DNA of 21,555 nucleotides, taken from the IMG/VR virus record IMGVR_UViG_3300032213_000350, positions 1-21,555 of that record. The stretch is one strand, 5' to 3'. Positions 7,960 through 16,787 of the stretch are shown here, one piece after another. The notes below the pieces were generated by a model. It was not told the DNA's origin and made no database searches. It saw only the letters and a list, made by a program, of their open reading frames with translations. Made by a program: the position numbers and the translations under genes. Numbering within the stretch: the stretch's first letter is position 1; the number at the start of each line of letters is the position of its first letter. The DNA comes from a virus.

Positions 7960-8196
7960 ATGAAAACATTTGGACTTATATTTCCAGACGGAACAAGGGA
8001 ACTTGCCAGTGTAGTTTTGGATGATGAAGGCAATCCACGGATTGACACCATTCGACCATATCCAGTTCCTGATGGATGGGTTGATCCCCGTCTTGTAGAA
8101 GTGGTAAAAATAGAAAAACCAGAAGAAGGCGAATGGGAACCGATTGTGGTTTGGTTTGAAGATAGAGTTGAAAGGCAGTGGGAGAAAGTATTGTAA
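7960..8196 (+). CDS. Small acidic protein between fibre genes, unknown function
   Basis: A 78-residue protein beginning MKTFGLIFPDGTRELASVVL, with a Pro/Asp-rich middle and a C-terminal stretch that includes EWEPIVVWFEDRVERQWEKV. It lies 3 nt after the large fibre and 13 nt before the next fibre. Small proteins in this position are often fibre-assembly or attachment factors, but I recognise no family, so the role is positional inference. Its stop codon TAA (8194-8196) forms the centre of the variant palindrome at 8189-8202. Confidence 0.6.
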   Translation: MKTFGLIFPDGTRELASVVLDDEGNPRIDTIRPYPVPDGWVDPRLVEVVKIEKPEEGEWEPIVVWFEDRVERQWEKVL

Positions 8197-8202
8197 ACAA
8201 TA
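8189..8202 (+). promoter_or_regulatory. Variant palindromic element with compensatory arms (TATTG-TAAA-CAATA)
   Basis: Both arms carry the matching change (C to T on the left, G to A on the right), so symmetry is kept. The stop codon of the preceding gene is the TAA of the centre. The spacer to the ATG at 8210 is AAATATT, identical to copy 2. Confidence 0.55.
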
Positions 8203-8209
8203 AAATATT

Positions 8210-9637
8210 ATGGGGCTAACATTCAATCCATTTACAGGTAATTTAGATTATACTGGAAATTCTGGTCTTGGAGCTACAGGAGCTACAGGCCCGTCTGGTG
8301 GCCCTATAGGAGCTACAGGTGCAACGGGAGAACAAGGAGCTACAGGTCTTGGAGCTACCGGAGCCACAGGTCTTGGAGCTACTGGTGTTGAAGGCGCAAC
8401 AGGATCGACTGGCGCAACAGGAATTCAAGGTGTAATAGGTGCAACTGGCCCGCAAGGAGTTCAAGGCATCCAAGGCCCAGCAGGAGCGACTGGAGCTACT
8501 GGGCCTGCTCCAGACACATCTGTATTTGTGTTAAAAGCTGGGGACACAATGACAGGCAAGTTGACACTTCCTGCTTCAACAACAATAAATGCTCCAATTA
8601 ATATTGGAACTGGTTCTGCGCCTACATCTCCAATCAATGGCGACATTTGGCTTACAGGATCAAATTTAACATGGAAAGGAACTTCTGCGGATATTCAAGA
8701 AGCTGCCGCCTTAAAAAAAACTAATTTTTTCACTCGTCCACAAACAATTCAACTTGGTATAACTGACACTGGAGTTGGATTAAAAATTGCAAATACAGGA
8801 ACTGGAGAATCTTTGCGTATTGAAGACGAGTCTCCTGAGACAACACCATTTGTAGTGTCTGCAAGCGGAAGAGTTGGAATTGGAGTTACGCCAGATGTAG
8901 CGGTTGCCATGTCTGTAGATACAACTGGTATTAAATTTGGCGATGGAACTATTCAGACAACTGCAACTATCGCGGGAGCTACAGGAGCTACAGGTGCAAC
9001 TGGAATCGGAACTACTGGAGCTACAGGAGCTACAGGGCCAACAGCAGACCTTTCAGCGTATGTGTTGAAGTCTGGTGATACGATGACTGGAAAACTAAAT
9101 TTACCAGCGTCAACAACAACAGAAGCCGGATTGAATATCGGCAACGGAGTCAATCCAACATCTCCTGTAACTGGAGATGCTTGGATTTCAACTGCCGACA
9201 ATTTACTTAAATGGAGAACAGCATCAACAACAATCTCTGCTGCTGCATCTAATCTTGCAAATTCCTTTAGTGTAAACCAAACAATACAAACACCAATTTC
9301 CAGCACAGTTCCAGCATTGCGAGTTACACAACGAGGAACAGGGGAAGCATTGCGCGTTGAAGACGACACAACACCAGATTCAACAGCATTTGTTATTAGT
9401 TCGGATGGAAGAGTTGGAATTGGAGTTACTCCAGACGCAACTATTGCGCTTTCCATAGACACAACTGGCGTAAAATTTTCTACTGGTGCACTGATATTAT
9501 CTGGAGTTGGTTCACCAGAAGGAGTTGTTGCCGCTCCGTTAGGAAGTATATACATGAACTCATCTGGAGGAGCAGGAGTAACATTATGGGTGAAAGAATC
9601 TGGTGCGTCCACAAACACAGGTTGGGTTTCAAAATAA
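8210..9637 (+). CDS. Collagen-like tail fibre protein with two shared cassettes
   Basis: A 475-residue fibre. Its N-terminus (FNPFTGNLD then [19 protein letters not shown]) closely matches that of the fibre at 4066, suggesting the same virion attachment site. Residues ~18-100 are Gly-X-Y. Cassette B (about 101-253) and cassette C (about 280-427) run from GDTMTGKL to the [10 protein letters not shown]...IKFGDG motif and are separated by a short Gly-X-Y linker. The last ~50 residues ([20 protein letters not shown]...ESG...NTGWVSK) follow a pattern familiar from C-terminal tips of phage tail fibres. It is probably a paralogue of the large fibre lacking the beta-helix. The start is placed 7 nt after the variant palindrome; no Shine-Dalgarno sequence is seen. 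Confidence 0.85.
   Translation: MGLTFNPFTGNLDYTGNSGLGATGATGPSGGPIGATGATGEQGATGLGATGATGLGATGVEGATGSTGATGIQGVIGATGPQGVQGIQGPAGATGATGPAPDTSVFVLKAGDTMTGKLTLPASTTINAPINIGTGSAPTSPINGDIWLTGSNLTWKGTSADIQEAAALKKTNFFTRPQTIQLGITDTGVGLKIANTGTGESLRIEDESPETTPFVVSASGRVGIGVTPDVAVAMSVDTTGIKFGDGTIQTTATIAGATGATGATGIGTTGATGATGPTADLSAYVLKSGDTMTGKLNLPASTTTEAGLNIGNGVNPTSPVTGDAWISTADNLLKWRTASTTISAAASNLANSFSVNQTIQTPISSTVPALRVTQRGTGEALRVEDDTTPDSTAFVISSDGRVGIGVTPDATIALSIDTTGVKFSTGALILSGVGSPEGVVAAPLGSIYMNSSGGAGVTLWVKESGASTNTGWVSK
8261..8509 (+). repeat. Collagen-like Gly-X-Y coding repeat in the second fibre
   Basis: About 83 codons of Gly-X-Y. The opening stretch is nearly identical in DNA to the start of the repeat in the large fibre (around 4129-4175), a sign of recent duplication or recombination. 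Confidence 0.85.
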
Positions 9638-9652
9638 ACAATATAAATAACA

Positions 9653-9832
9653 ATGGACACCCACTCATTTAACGCAGGTATGGCAGGAATGTTTGCAACG
9701 GCAACATCAGTTGGTATTAGTCTTCTTCCAGAAGTAGAGGCATGGTTGCGGATTGCTTCACTCTTGGTTGGCATTATGGTTGGTATCGGATCACTTGTAG
9801 TGCTTGCAAAAAATTGGCATAAATCAAAATGA
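9653..9832 (+). CDS. Small holin-like membrane protein
   Basis: A 59-residue protein beginning MDTHSFNAGM. It has a moderately hydrophobic stretch at residues ~9-25 and a strong membrane segment at ~31-52 (WLRIASLLVGIMVGIGSLVV), ending in a basic tail (KNWHKSK). Size, topology and position at the head of a compact lysis cassette fit a class II-like holin or antiholin. Its TGA overlaps the next ATG as ATGA, implying translational coupling. Small holins diverge fast, so the call rests on topology and context. A second holin-like gene lies 151 nt downstream. Confidence 0.5.
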   Translation: MDTHSFNAGMAGMFATATSVGISLLPEVEAWLRIASLLVGIMVGIGSLVVLAKNWHKSK

Positions 9833-9987
9833 ACGCTAAACAAATCGCACTTGGGATGATTTTGATCTCTTTCGCTTTTCTTGCAATGGCATTCCTAACA
9901 AGTTGCGCAACGCTTGGAATTTCACTACAGACAGACTATGGAATGTTCACATATGAACTTCCGCAACCAAAAGGAACAAAAAAATGA
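9829..9987 (+). CDS. Small lipoprotein, possible spanin-like lysis protein
   Basis: A 52-residue protein. It has a Lys near the N-terminus, a hydrophobic core (residues ~6-23) and a lipobox-like LTSC, with the modifiable Cys at about residue 26. A short polar mature part rich in Tyr/Pro follows. This is the architecture of a Gram-negative outer-membrane lipoprotein such as the o-spanin (Rz1-like) of phage lysis cassettes. ATGA overlaps join it to the genes on both sides. No matching inner-membrane spanin partner is evident, so it may be a unimolecular or unrelated lipoprotein. The lipobox is seen; the spanin role is inferred. Confidence 0.5.
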   Translation: MNAKQIALGMILISFAFLAMAFLTSCATLGISLQTDYGMFTYELPQPKGTKK

Positions 9988-10154
9988 AAATCGTAAATAC
10001 ACTACTTGAAAAACTAAGTGAAAACTCTACATGGCGCGGATTGATTCTGATCGCTACGGCAGTCGGAGTTAAACTTGAACCAGAACTTCAAGAAGCAATT
10101 CTTATTGCTGGACTTGGACTTGTTGGACTTATTAACGTAATCCGCAAAGGTTAA
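9984..10154 (+). CDS. Small holin-like membrane protein (second)
   Basis: A 56-residue protein with a charged N-terminus (KIVNTLLEKLSENSTWRG), a hydrophobic segment at ~19-29, a short acidic turn (EPELQE) and a second hydrophobic segment at ~38-53 (AILIAGLGLVGLINVI), ending RKG. The two-segment hairpin with an acidic turn is common among small phage holins. It overlaps the lipoprotein gene (ATGA) and the next gene (TAATG), so all four lysis-region genes are translationally coupled. Which of the two small membrane proteins is the pore-former cannot be told from sequence. Confidence 0.55.
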   Translation: MKIVNTLLEKLSENSTWRGLILIATAVGVKLEPELQEAILIAGLGLVGLINVIRKG

Positions 10155-10693
10155 TGGTTCCAAATTCCAGACCGCAGCAATCGAAAGAAAAGACTCTTGC
10201 AATGGTTATCAAAGCAAGAATTGAAGATCGCGTTGCTCTGGTAGGAATTAGAGGGTATTATTCTGAAACATTTGCTCCGTCAGGAAATAATCGCGGCATT
10301 TATGATGATGCGATTATATTACTATCACCAAGCGTTCACGCTACATTTAATGCTAATACTGATCCATCGGTTTTTAAGAAAGGTATTGCGGTTCTTAAAA
10401 CGGGGGTGCATAGGTTTCGTAAGGGAAATCACGGCATTAGTAAACCCGGAGGCGGCTATCCAGCGTTGCGACCTGCTAACGCAAAAGAAGAGTTGCCAGT
10501 CACGCGAGATATTACTGGAGACGATATGGGTATCGCTATCAACATCCATAAGGGTAGTTACAAATCGACTTCCTCTGAAGGTTGTCAAACGATCTACCCG
10601 CCACAATGGGACGGATTCATTAACCTCGTCTATTCGGAAATGAGTAGATACAATCAAAAAACAATTCCATACCTTTTAACAGAATTATCGTAA
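10154..10693 (+). CDS. Putative cell-wall enzyme (endolysin or L,D-transpeptidase-like)
   Basis: A 179-residue protein without signal peptide or membrane segment, as expected for an endolysin that relies on a holin. A conserved-looking core (GIYDDAIILLSPS...NANTDPS) is followed by GIAINIH (His132), a Ser-rich loop and SEGC (Cys144). The His-x(n)-S-x-G-C arrangement resembles the active site of YkuD-type L,D-transpeptidases (H...S-H-G-C), though the spacing is shorter and the second His is replaced by Glu. The TAATG overlap with the preceding holin-like gene supports the start at 10154; an internal Met at residue 17 is an alternative. The lysis role is inferred from position and these residues. 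The stop codon lies inside palindrome copy 3. Confidence 0.5.
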   Translation: MVPNSRPQQSKEKTLAMVIKARIEDRVALVGIRGYYSETFAPSGNNRGIYDDAIILLSPSVHATFNANTDPSVFKKGIAVLKTGVHRFRKGNHGISKPGGGYPALRPANAKEELPVTRDITGDDMGIAINIHKGSYKSTSSEGCQTIYPPQWDGFINLVYSEMSRYNQKTIPYLLTELS

Positions 10694-10700
10694 CCGATAA
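10685..10700 (+). promoter_or_regulatory. Palindromic intercistronic element copy 3 (TATCG-TAAC-CGATA)
   Basis: Arms at 10686-10690 and 10695-10699, plus an outer T-A pair. The preceding gene's stop codon TAA (10691-10693) forms the centre. The spacer AAAT leads to the ATG at 10704. The 16-bp element is identical to copy 2, about 6.9 kb away. Confidence 0.7.
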
Positions 10701-10703
10701 AAT

Positions 10704-11597
10704 ATGAAAACATCAAAGTGGAATTTTAAAGAAATAAGCAGAAATGTTCACGCCATTGAAATACATCTTGCAAAAGTTGGAGATGAACAATGGGTTTTGC
10801 TTCAGAGCGATGTCCACTGGGACAATCCAAAGTGTGACAGATCGAAGTTTAAAAAACATTTAGATTTAGCATTAGAGCGAAATGCTCCTGTAATTGATGC
10901 AGGAGATTTCTTTTGTGCAATGCAGGGCAAGTATGACAAGAGAAGCAACAAAAAAGATTTACGTCCAGAACACGCCACTGGAAATTATTTAGATTCGTTA
11001 GTTGAAACCGCTGTAAAGTATCTTGATCCTTATAAAAAAATACTGACTTTAAGAGCGGCGGGAAATCATGAAAGTGCAATCCAAAAAAATCACGAAACTG
11101 ATCTTGGTGAAAGATTAGTTGAAAGACTGAGAGGTAATGGAGGAATTGCACGTAGGGGTGGGTATTCTGGATTTATCAAATTCTCACTTTATAGTAGTAA
11201 AACAAACGGCAAAATAGCTGGAATTCAATTATACAAACTTTGGTATTTTCACGGCAGCGGTGGGGGCGGCCCAGTAACTCGCGGGGTTATCCAAACAAAC
11301 CGACAAGCGGTTTATGTTGCGGATGCTGACTTTGTTGTAACGGGGCATACACACGATTCATGGCAGGTTCCAATTCAAAGAATCAAATTAAATAGTGCTG
11401 ATGTTATTGAACAGTTTCGCCAAACTCACATCAAAGTCGGTGGATACAAAGAAGAGTTTACAGATGGATATGGAGGGTGGCACGTTGAAAGAGGTGGCCC
11501 ACCTAAACCAACAGGAGCATATTGGATTAGATTTTATTTTGATAGATATGAAAAAGACAAAAGAATCTTTGAATACGAAATCATCGAAGCTAAATAA
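10704..11597 (+). CDS. Calcineurin-like metallophosphoesterase
   Basis: A 297-residue enzyme with the metal-binding motifs of the calcineurin-type phosphoesterase superfamily in order: D-x-H in SDVHWD (Asp36, His38), GD (67-68), GNHE (120-123), a lone His in YFHG (His183) and GHTH (214-217). All expected ligands are present, so it is probably an active dinuclear metal phosphatase, phosphodiesterase or nuclease; the substrate cannot be read from sequence. There is no signal peptide. It sits between the lysis cassette and a fibre gene, not near replication genes, which is unexpected. Palindrome copy 3 precedes the start and copy 4 follows the stop, so it may be separately regulated. Confidence 0.88.
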   Translation: MKTSKWNFKEISRNVHAIEIHLAKVGDEQWVLLQSDVHWDNPKCDRSKFKKHLDLALERNAPVIDAGDFFCAMQGKYDKRSNKKDLRPEHATGNYLDSLVETAVKYLDPYKKILTLRAAGNHESAIQKNHETDLGERLVERLRGNGGIARRGGYSGFIKFSLYSSKTNGKIAGIQLYKLWYFHGSGGGGPVTRGVIQTNRQAVYVADADFVVTGHTHDSWQVPIQRIKLNSADVIEQFRQTHIKVGGYKEEFTDGYGGWHVERGGPPKPTGAYWIRFYFDRYEKDKRIFEYEIIEAK

Positions 11598-11600
11598 CAC

Positions 11601-11631
11601 TTGACTGAAACAAAGGTATCGTTAACGATAA
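11601..11631 (+). promoter_or_regulatory. Palindromic element copy 4 with upstream TTGACT, candidate promoter
   Basis: Perfect palindrome TATCGTTAACGATA at 11617-11630, 5 nt (all A) before the ATG at 11636. TTGACT (11601-11606) lies 10 nt upstream of the palindrome, the same spacing as at copy 5. If TTGACT is a -35 element, a 17-nt spacer puts AACGAT at the -10 position and the transcript start would fall at or near the ATG. Confidence 0.6.
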
Positions 11632-11635
11632 AAAA

Positions 11636-14014
<2,379 letters not shown>

Positions 14015-14018
14015 TTTT

Positions 14019-14423
14019 ATGCTTATCACCTATCCACAACCAAACGGACAAGTAGCAGTGGTCATTCCTACTGGAGATGTTAATAATGCAATCAAAGATG
14101 TTCCAGAAGGCGTAGAATACAAGATCGTTGATTCAGTTGACATTGATAACGACTACTTCAACGCATACGAGTTTGATGCTGAACTTGGCGCAAAGGTAAA
14201 CATTGATAAAGCCAAGGCTATTCATCTTGATAAGTTTCGTTCTGCTCGCGCTCCAAAGCTCTCTGCTCTTGACGTTGAATATATGAAGGCAGTTGAGGGC
14301 AACGACGAAGCAAATAAGGCCGCAGTAGCCGCAGACAAACAAGCACTACGCGATGTTACTTTGACTCTGCTTCCTAATGATCTTGCTGGTATCAAAGCAA
14401 CTTGGCCGGAAATCTTGAACTAA
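14019..14423 (+). CDS. Tail-fibre assembly/chaperone-like protein
   Basis: A 134-residue protein. The start is taken at ATG 14019 (MLITYPQPNG), just after the upstream stop at 14012-14014; an earlier in-frame ATG at 13977 would overlap the fibre gene by 38 nt and is less likely. The N-terminal half is a small beta-like domain. Residues ~63-113 contain the pattern KAKAIHLDKFRSAR...LSALDVEYMKAVE...KQALRDV. It resembles the C-terminal helical region of phage tail assembly chaperones (Phage_tail_APC/DUF4376 type), where L-D-x-x-(Y/F)-(M/L) and K-Q-x-L-R-D are typical. A position directly after a fibre gene agrees. It probably helps fold or attach the collagen-like fibre. The family link is from memory of the pattern, not a search. 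Confidence 0.6.
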   Translation: MLITYPQPNGQVAVVIPTGDVNNAIKDVPEGVEYKIVDSVDIDNDYFNAYEFDAELGAKVNIDKAKAIHLDKFRSARAPKLSALDVEYMKAVEGNDEANKAAVAADKQALRDVTLTLLPNDLAGIKATWPEILN

Positions 14424-14432
14424 CAATAAATC

Positions 14433-14463
14433 TTGACTTAACTTAAACTATCGTTAACGATAA
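14433..14463 (+). promoter_or_regulatory. Palindromic element copy 5 with upstream TTGACT, candidate promoter
   Basis: Perfect palindrome TATCGTTAACGATA at 14449-14462, 8 nt (AAACTATT) before the ATG at 14471. TTGACT (14433-14438) is again exactly 10 nt upstream of the palindrome. The two sites share no other close similarity in the spacer, which supports a functional spacing. Confidence 0.6.
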
Positions 14464-14470
14464 AACTATT

Positions 14471-15454
14471 ATGAGTTGCGGAAATTCCAGAAGTTCTAAA
14501 TGCAATCCGTGTGGCCCAAGTGAGGCAGCAATGAATGCGATTGCAGAAAAGGCAGCATACTATGCAAGGATGGCGCAATATACATCTGATGGGTTCAACC
14601 AAGTATATCTTGGAGCCAAGGATGTCGCCCCAACTACTGATAATAATGGTAATCCAATAGTTGAAGGGGCCTTGTATTTTAATACTGTAAATGAACTTCT
14701 CTACGCTTGGGACGGAGCAGCGTGGGTATCTGCTATTGTAGGAACAAATACTGTTACTACAGATACAGTGCAGACAATTACTGCTCAAAAAACATTTTCT
14801 CAACCTATCGTTGGGAGCATTACTGGGAATTCAGCTACCTCCACAACAGCCACCACACTTCAAAACGCAAGGACTATTGCTATTTCTGGTGCGGTTACAG
14901 GGACAGCTACTTCATTTGATGGTTCTGCTAATATTTCTATTCCAGCAACAATAACATCTGGAGCAACAATAACATCTCCAAACTTAGCAGGAACAGCTAC
15001 TGGATCACTTACCTCAACTGTTTTACAAGGTGTAACAAGTGGAGTTGCTGCTGCATCTGGATTTGTTGGAGAAATAATCTCTTCGACAATTGCTGTTGGA
15101 AGCGCAGTCTCGTTGACAAGCACAGTTACAAGTGATGTTACATCAATTTCATTACCTGCCGGAGAATGGTATATAAACGGGCAAGTTAATTATCGTGCAG
15201 CAGCCACAACAAGTATTACAATTTTAACACAAGGAATTAGTTCAACATCAGCAACTCTTGGGGCGCAAAATACCTTTTCACGAAATGTATCCGGTGCATT
15301 TGTTCCAACCGCTTCAGTTGATGTTTGTTTGCCCGTAAGAGGACAAGCACTTTCTCTTACCACAACTACTACAGTTTATCTTGTGGCAAATTCTACTTTT
15401 ACTGTCGCGGCCCTTTCCGCTTACGGAACTATACAAGCACGAAGAGTCAGATAA
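14471..15454 (+). CDS. Tail fibre/adhesin with Cys-rich N-terminus
   Basis: A 327-residue protein. The N-terminus MSCGNSRSSKCNPCGPSEAA has three Cys in 14 residues, followed by an Ala-rich helix. Residues ~46-78 (YLGAKDVAP...GALYFNTVNELLYAWDGAAW) follow a pattern frequent near the start of phage tail fibres. The middle (about 90-190) is a Ser/Thr/Ala-rich strand region with short repeats (AISGAVTGTATSFDGSANIS), and the last ~130 residues (from EIISSTIAVGSAV) look like a beta-sandwich receptor-binding tip. No collagen repeat is present. It is probably a second type of adhesin on the same virion. Palindrome copy 5 precedes it. Confidence 0.75.
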   Translation: MSCGNSRSSKCNPCGPSEAAMNAIAEKAAYYARMAQYTSDGFNQVYLGAKDVAPTTDNNGNPIVEGALYFNTVNELLYAWDGAAWVSAIVGTNTVTTDTVQTITAQKTFSQPIVGSITGNSATSTTATTLQNARTIAISGAVTGTATSFDGSANISIPATITSGATITSPNLAGTATGSLTSTVLQGVTSGVAAASGFVGEIISSTIAVGSAVSLTSTVTSDVTSISLPAGEWYINGQVNYRAAATTSITILTQGISSTSATLGAQNTFSRNVSGAFVPTASVDVCLPVRGQALSLTTTTTVYLVANSTFTVAALSAYGTIQARRVR

Positions 15455-15461
15455 AAATATT

Positions 15462-16787
15462 ATGAGTTACTGCACACCATGCCCTCCTTGCGATACGAAC
15501 TTCCCAATCCTCTGCGAGCCTCTTGAGGTAACAACTCAAGCAAAACGATTGGTTGTAGAAGATACCGCCGCTTGTCAGAAAACACTCCAAACTCCATCAT
15601 CCTCACAACAGATACTTAAATCTGTTGGAGGAAACTTGTCTTGGACAACTGGAGGCAACAATTCTCTTCTAACAAAAGATGTCAATGGTTTCATCGAGTT
15701 AAAGAATGGATCAGTATCAGAACCTATTGTTCTTCCAAACATAACCGCAGACACAACTAATACTGTTGCAAAACAATTAGTGATGATGGCTGATGGAACT
15801 GTAAAAGTTTGGCAACCTTCTCAAACTGGCGATAAGTTTGTTGCTTATTGGGATGGGGGTAACTGGGTAGCATCAACGCTAACGAACATTCTTCCATCTG
15901 GGCAAGGCGTATTGATTCGTGATACTTCAAATGCCCTCCAAATCGTCCCTAATGGAGTTTCTGGTTCGTCACTGCAAATGGTTGGAACCTCTCCACAATT
16001 TGTAGCCGCCGCGCCAAACCAACTACCTCAAGGTTTTCTTTTTGGTTTAACCATCGAAAATAATGGTGGTTCTCCATTGGATACACTTGATATTAATATT
16101 GGTCGATGCAGAAGTTCAGACAATACATCTGACTTGGTTCTTTCTGCATTGATGACCAAGTATGCAAATACTGCTTGGAACCAAGGAACAAATGAAGGTG
16201 GACTTGATGCTGGATCAATTGGTGCAAACCAAACATGGCACGTCTATGTTATTTCAAATTCATCTATTGTTGATGTAATTTTTTCGCAAAATGGAATCTC
16301 TCCAACGCTTCCTTCTGGATATAACTTGTATCGTCGCATAGGATCATTCACTACAAATGCTTCTGCTCAAGTTCGTCAATTCTCGCAAATTGGTAATCGG
16401 TTTTTTTATACCGAAAGACCAACTGTATCTCAATCTGGAATTGCATTAGGTATCGGAGGAAATCTTATTGCGCTTAATGGAATACCAAATGATTTGCGTG
16501 TTAAACCAATTATTTCAAGTCAAATTACAGCAGCAGTTGCATGGGCTTTTTACGAATCCATATCTACATATCCAAGCACTCAAATACCGGGGGCAAATAA
16601 TACTGCTGCAAATACATACCTTCGCCAAGGGCAAGCCGCCGCAATGGTTGGAGCTTATAGTTTAGAAGTTTACACAAATACAGTTAGACAAATAGGTATT
16701 GAAGTTAGTGCAGCAGTAGCGGTAGGTGCAACTGGTCTATATGTTGATGTATATGGTTGGTATGATGATCGCGGTCAATCTTACTAA
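15462..16787 (+). CDS. Fibre/adhesin protein with Cys-rich N-terminus
   Basis: A 441-residue protein starting at ATG 15462 (MSYCTPCPPCDTNFPILCEP), chosen because it lies 7 nt after the upstream stop behind an AAAAATATT leader. An in-frame ATG at 15381 would overlap the previous gene by 74 nt. Four Cys occur in the first 18 residues. The body is beta-rich with repeated Gly/Asn turns. Residues ~208-310 include DINIGRCRSSDNTSDLVLSA and a PSGYNLYRRIGSF motif seen in C-terminal parts of many phage fibre or tail proteins. The last base of its TAA is the first base of the next ATG. The exact place on the virion (fibre, tail tip or nozzle-associated) cannot be told. Confidence 0.7.
   Translation: MSYCTPCPPCDTNFPILCEPLEVTTQAKRLVVEDTAACQKTLQTPSSSQQILKSVGGNLSWTTGGNNSLLTKDVNGFIELKNGSVSEPIVLPNITADTTNTVAKQLVMMADGTVKVWQPSQTGDKFVAYWDGGNWVASTLTNILPSGQGVLIRDTSNALQIVPNGVSGSSLQMVGTSPQFVAAAPNQLPQGFLFGLTIENNGGSPLDTLDINIGRCRSSDNTSDLVLSALMTKYANTAWNQGTNEGGLDAGSIGANQTWHVYVISNSSIVDVIFSQNGISPTLPSGYNLYRRIGSFTTNASAQVRQFSQIGNRFFYTERPTVSQSGIALGIGGNLIALNGIPNDLRVKPIISSQITAAVAWAFYESISTYPSTQIPGANNTAANTYLRQGQAAAMVGAYSLEVYTNTVRQIGIEVSAAVAVGATGLYVDVYGWYDDRGQSY

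Noticed and set aside
8953-9843. 296-codon antisense frame over the second fibre
   Set aside because: It is the reverse complement of the repeat-rich fibre gene, giving artificial VAPVAP-type sequence, and conflicts with the small lysis gene at 9653.
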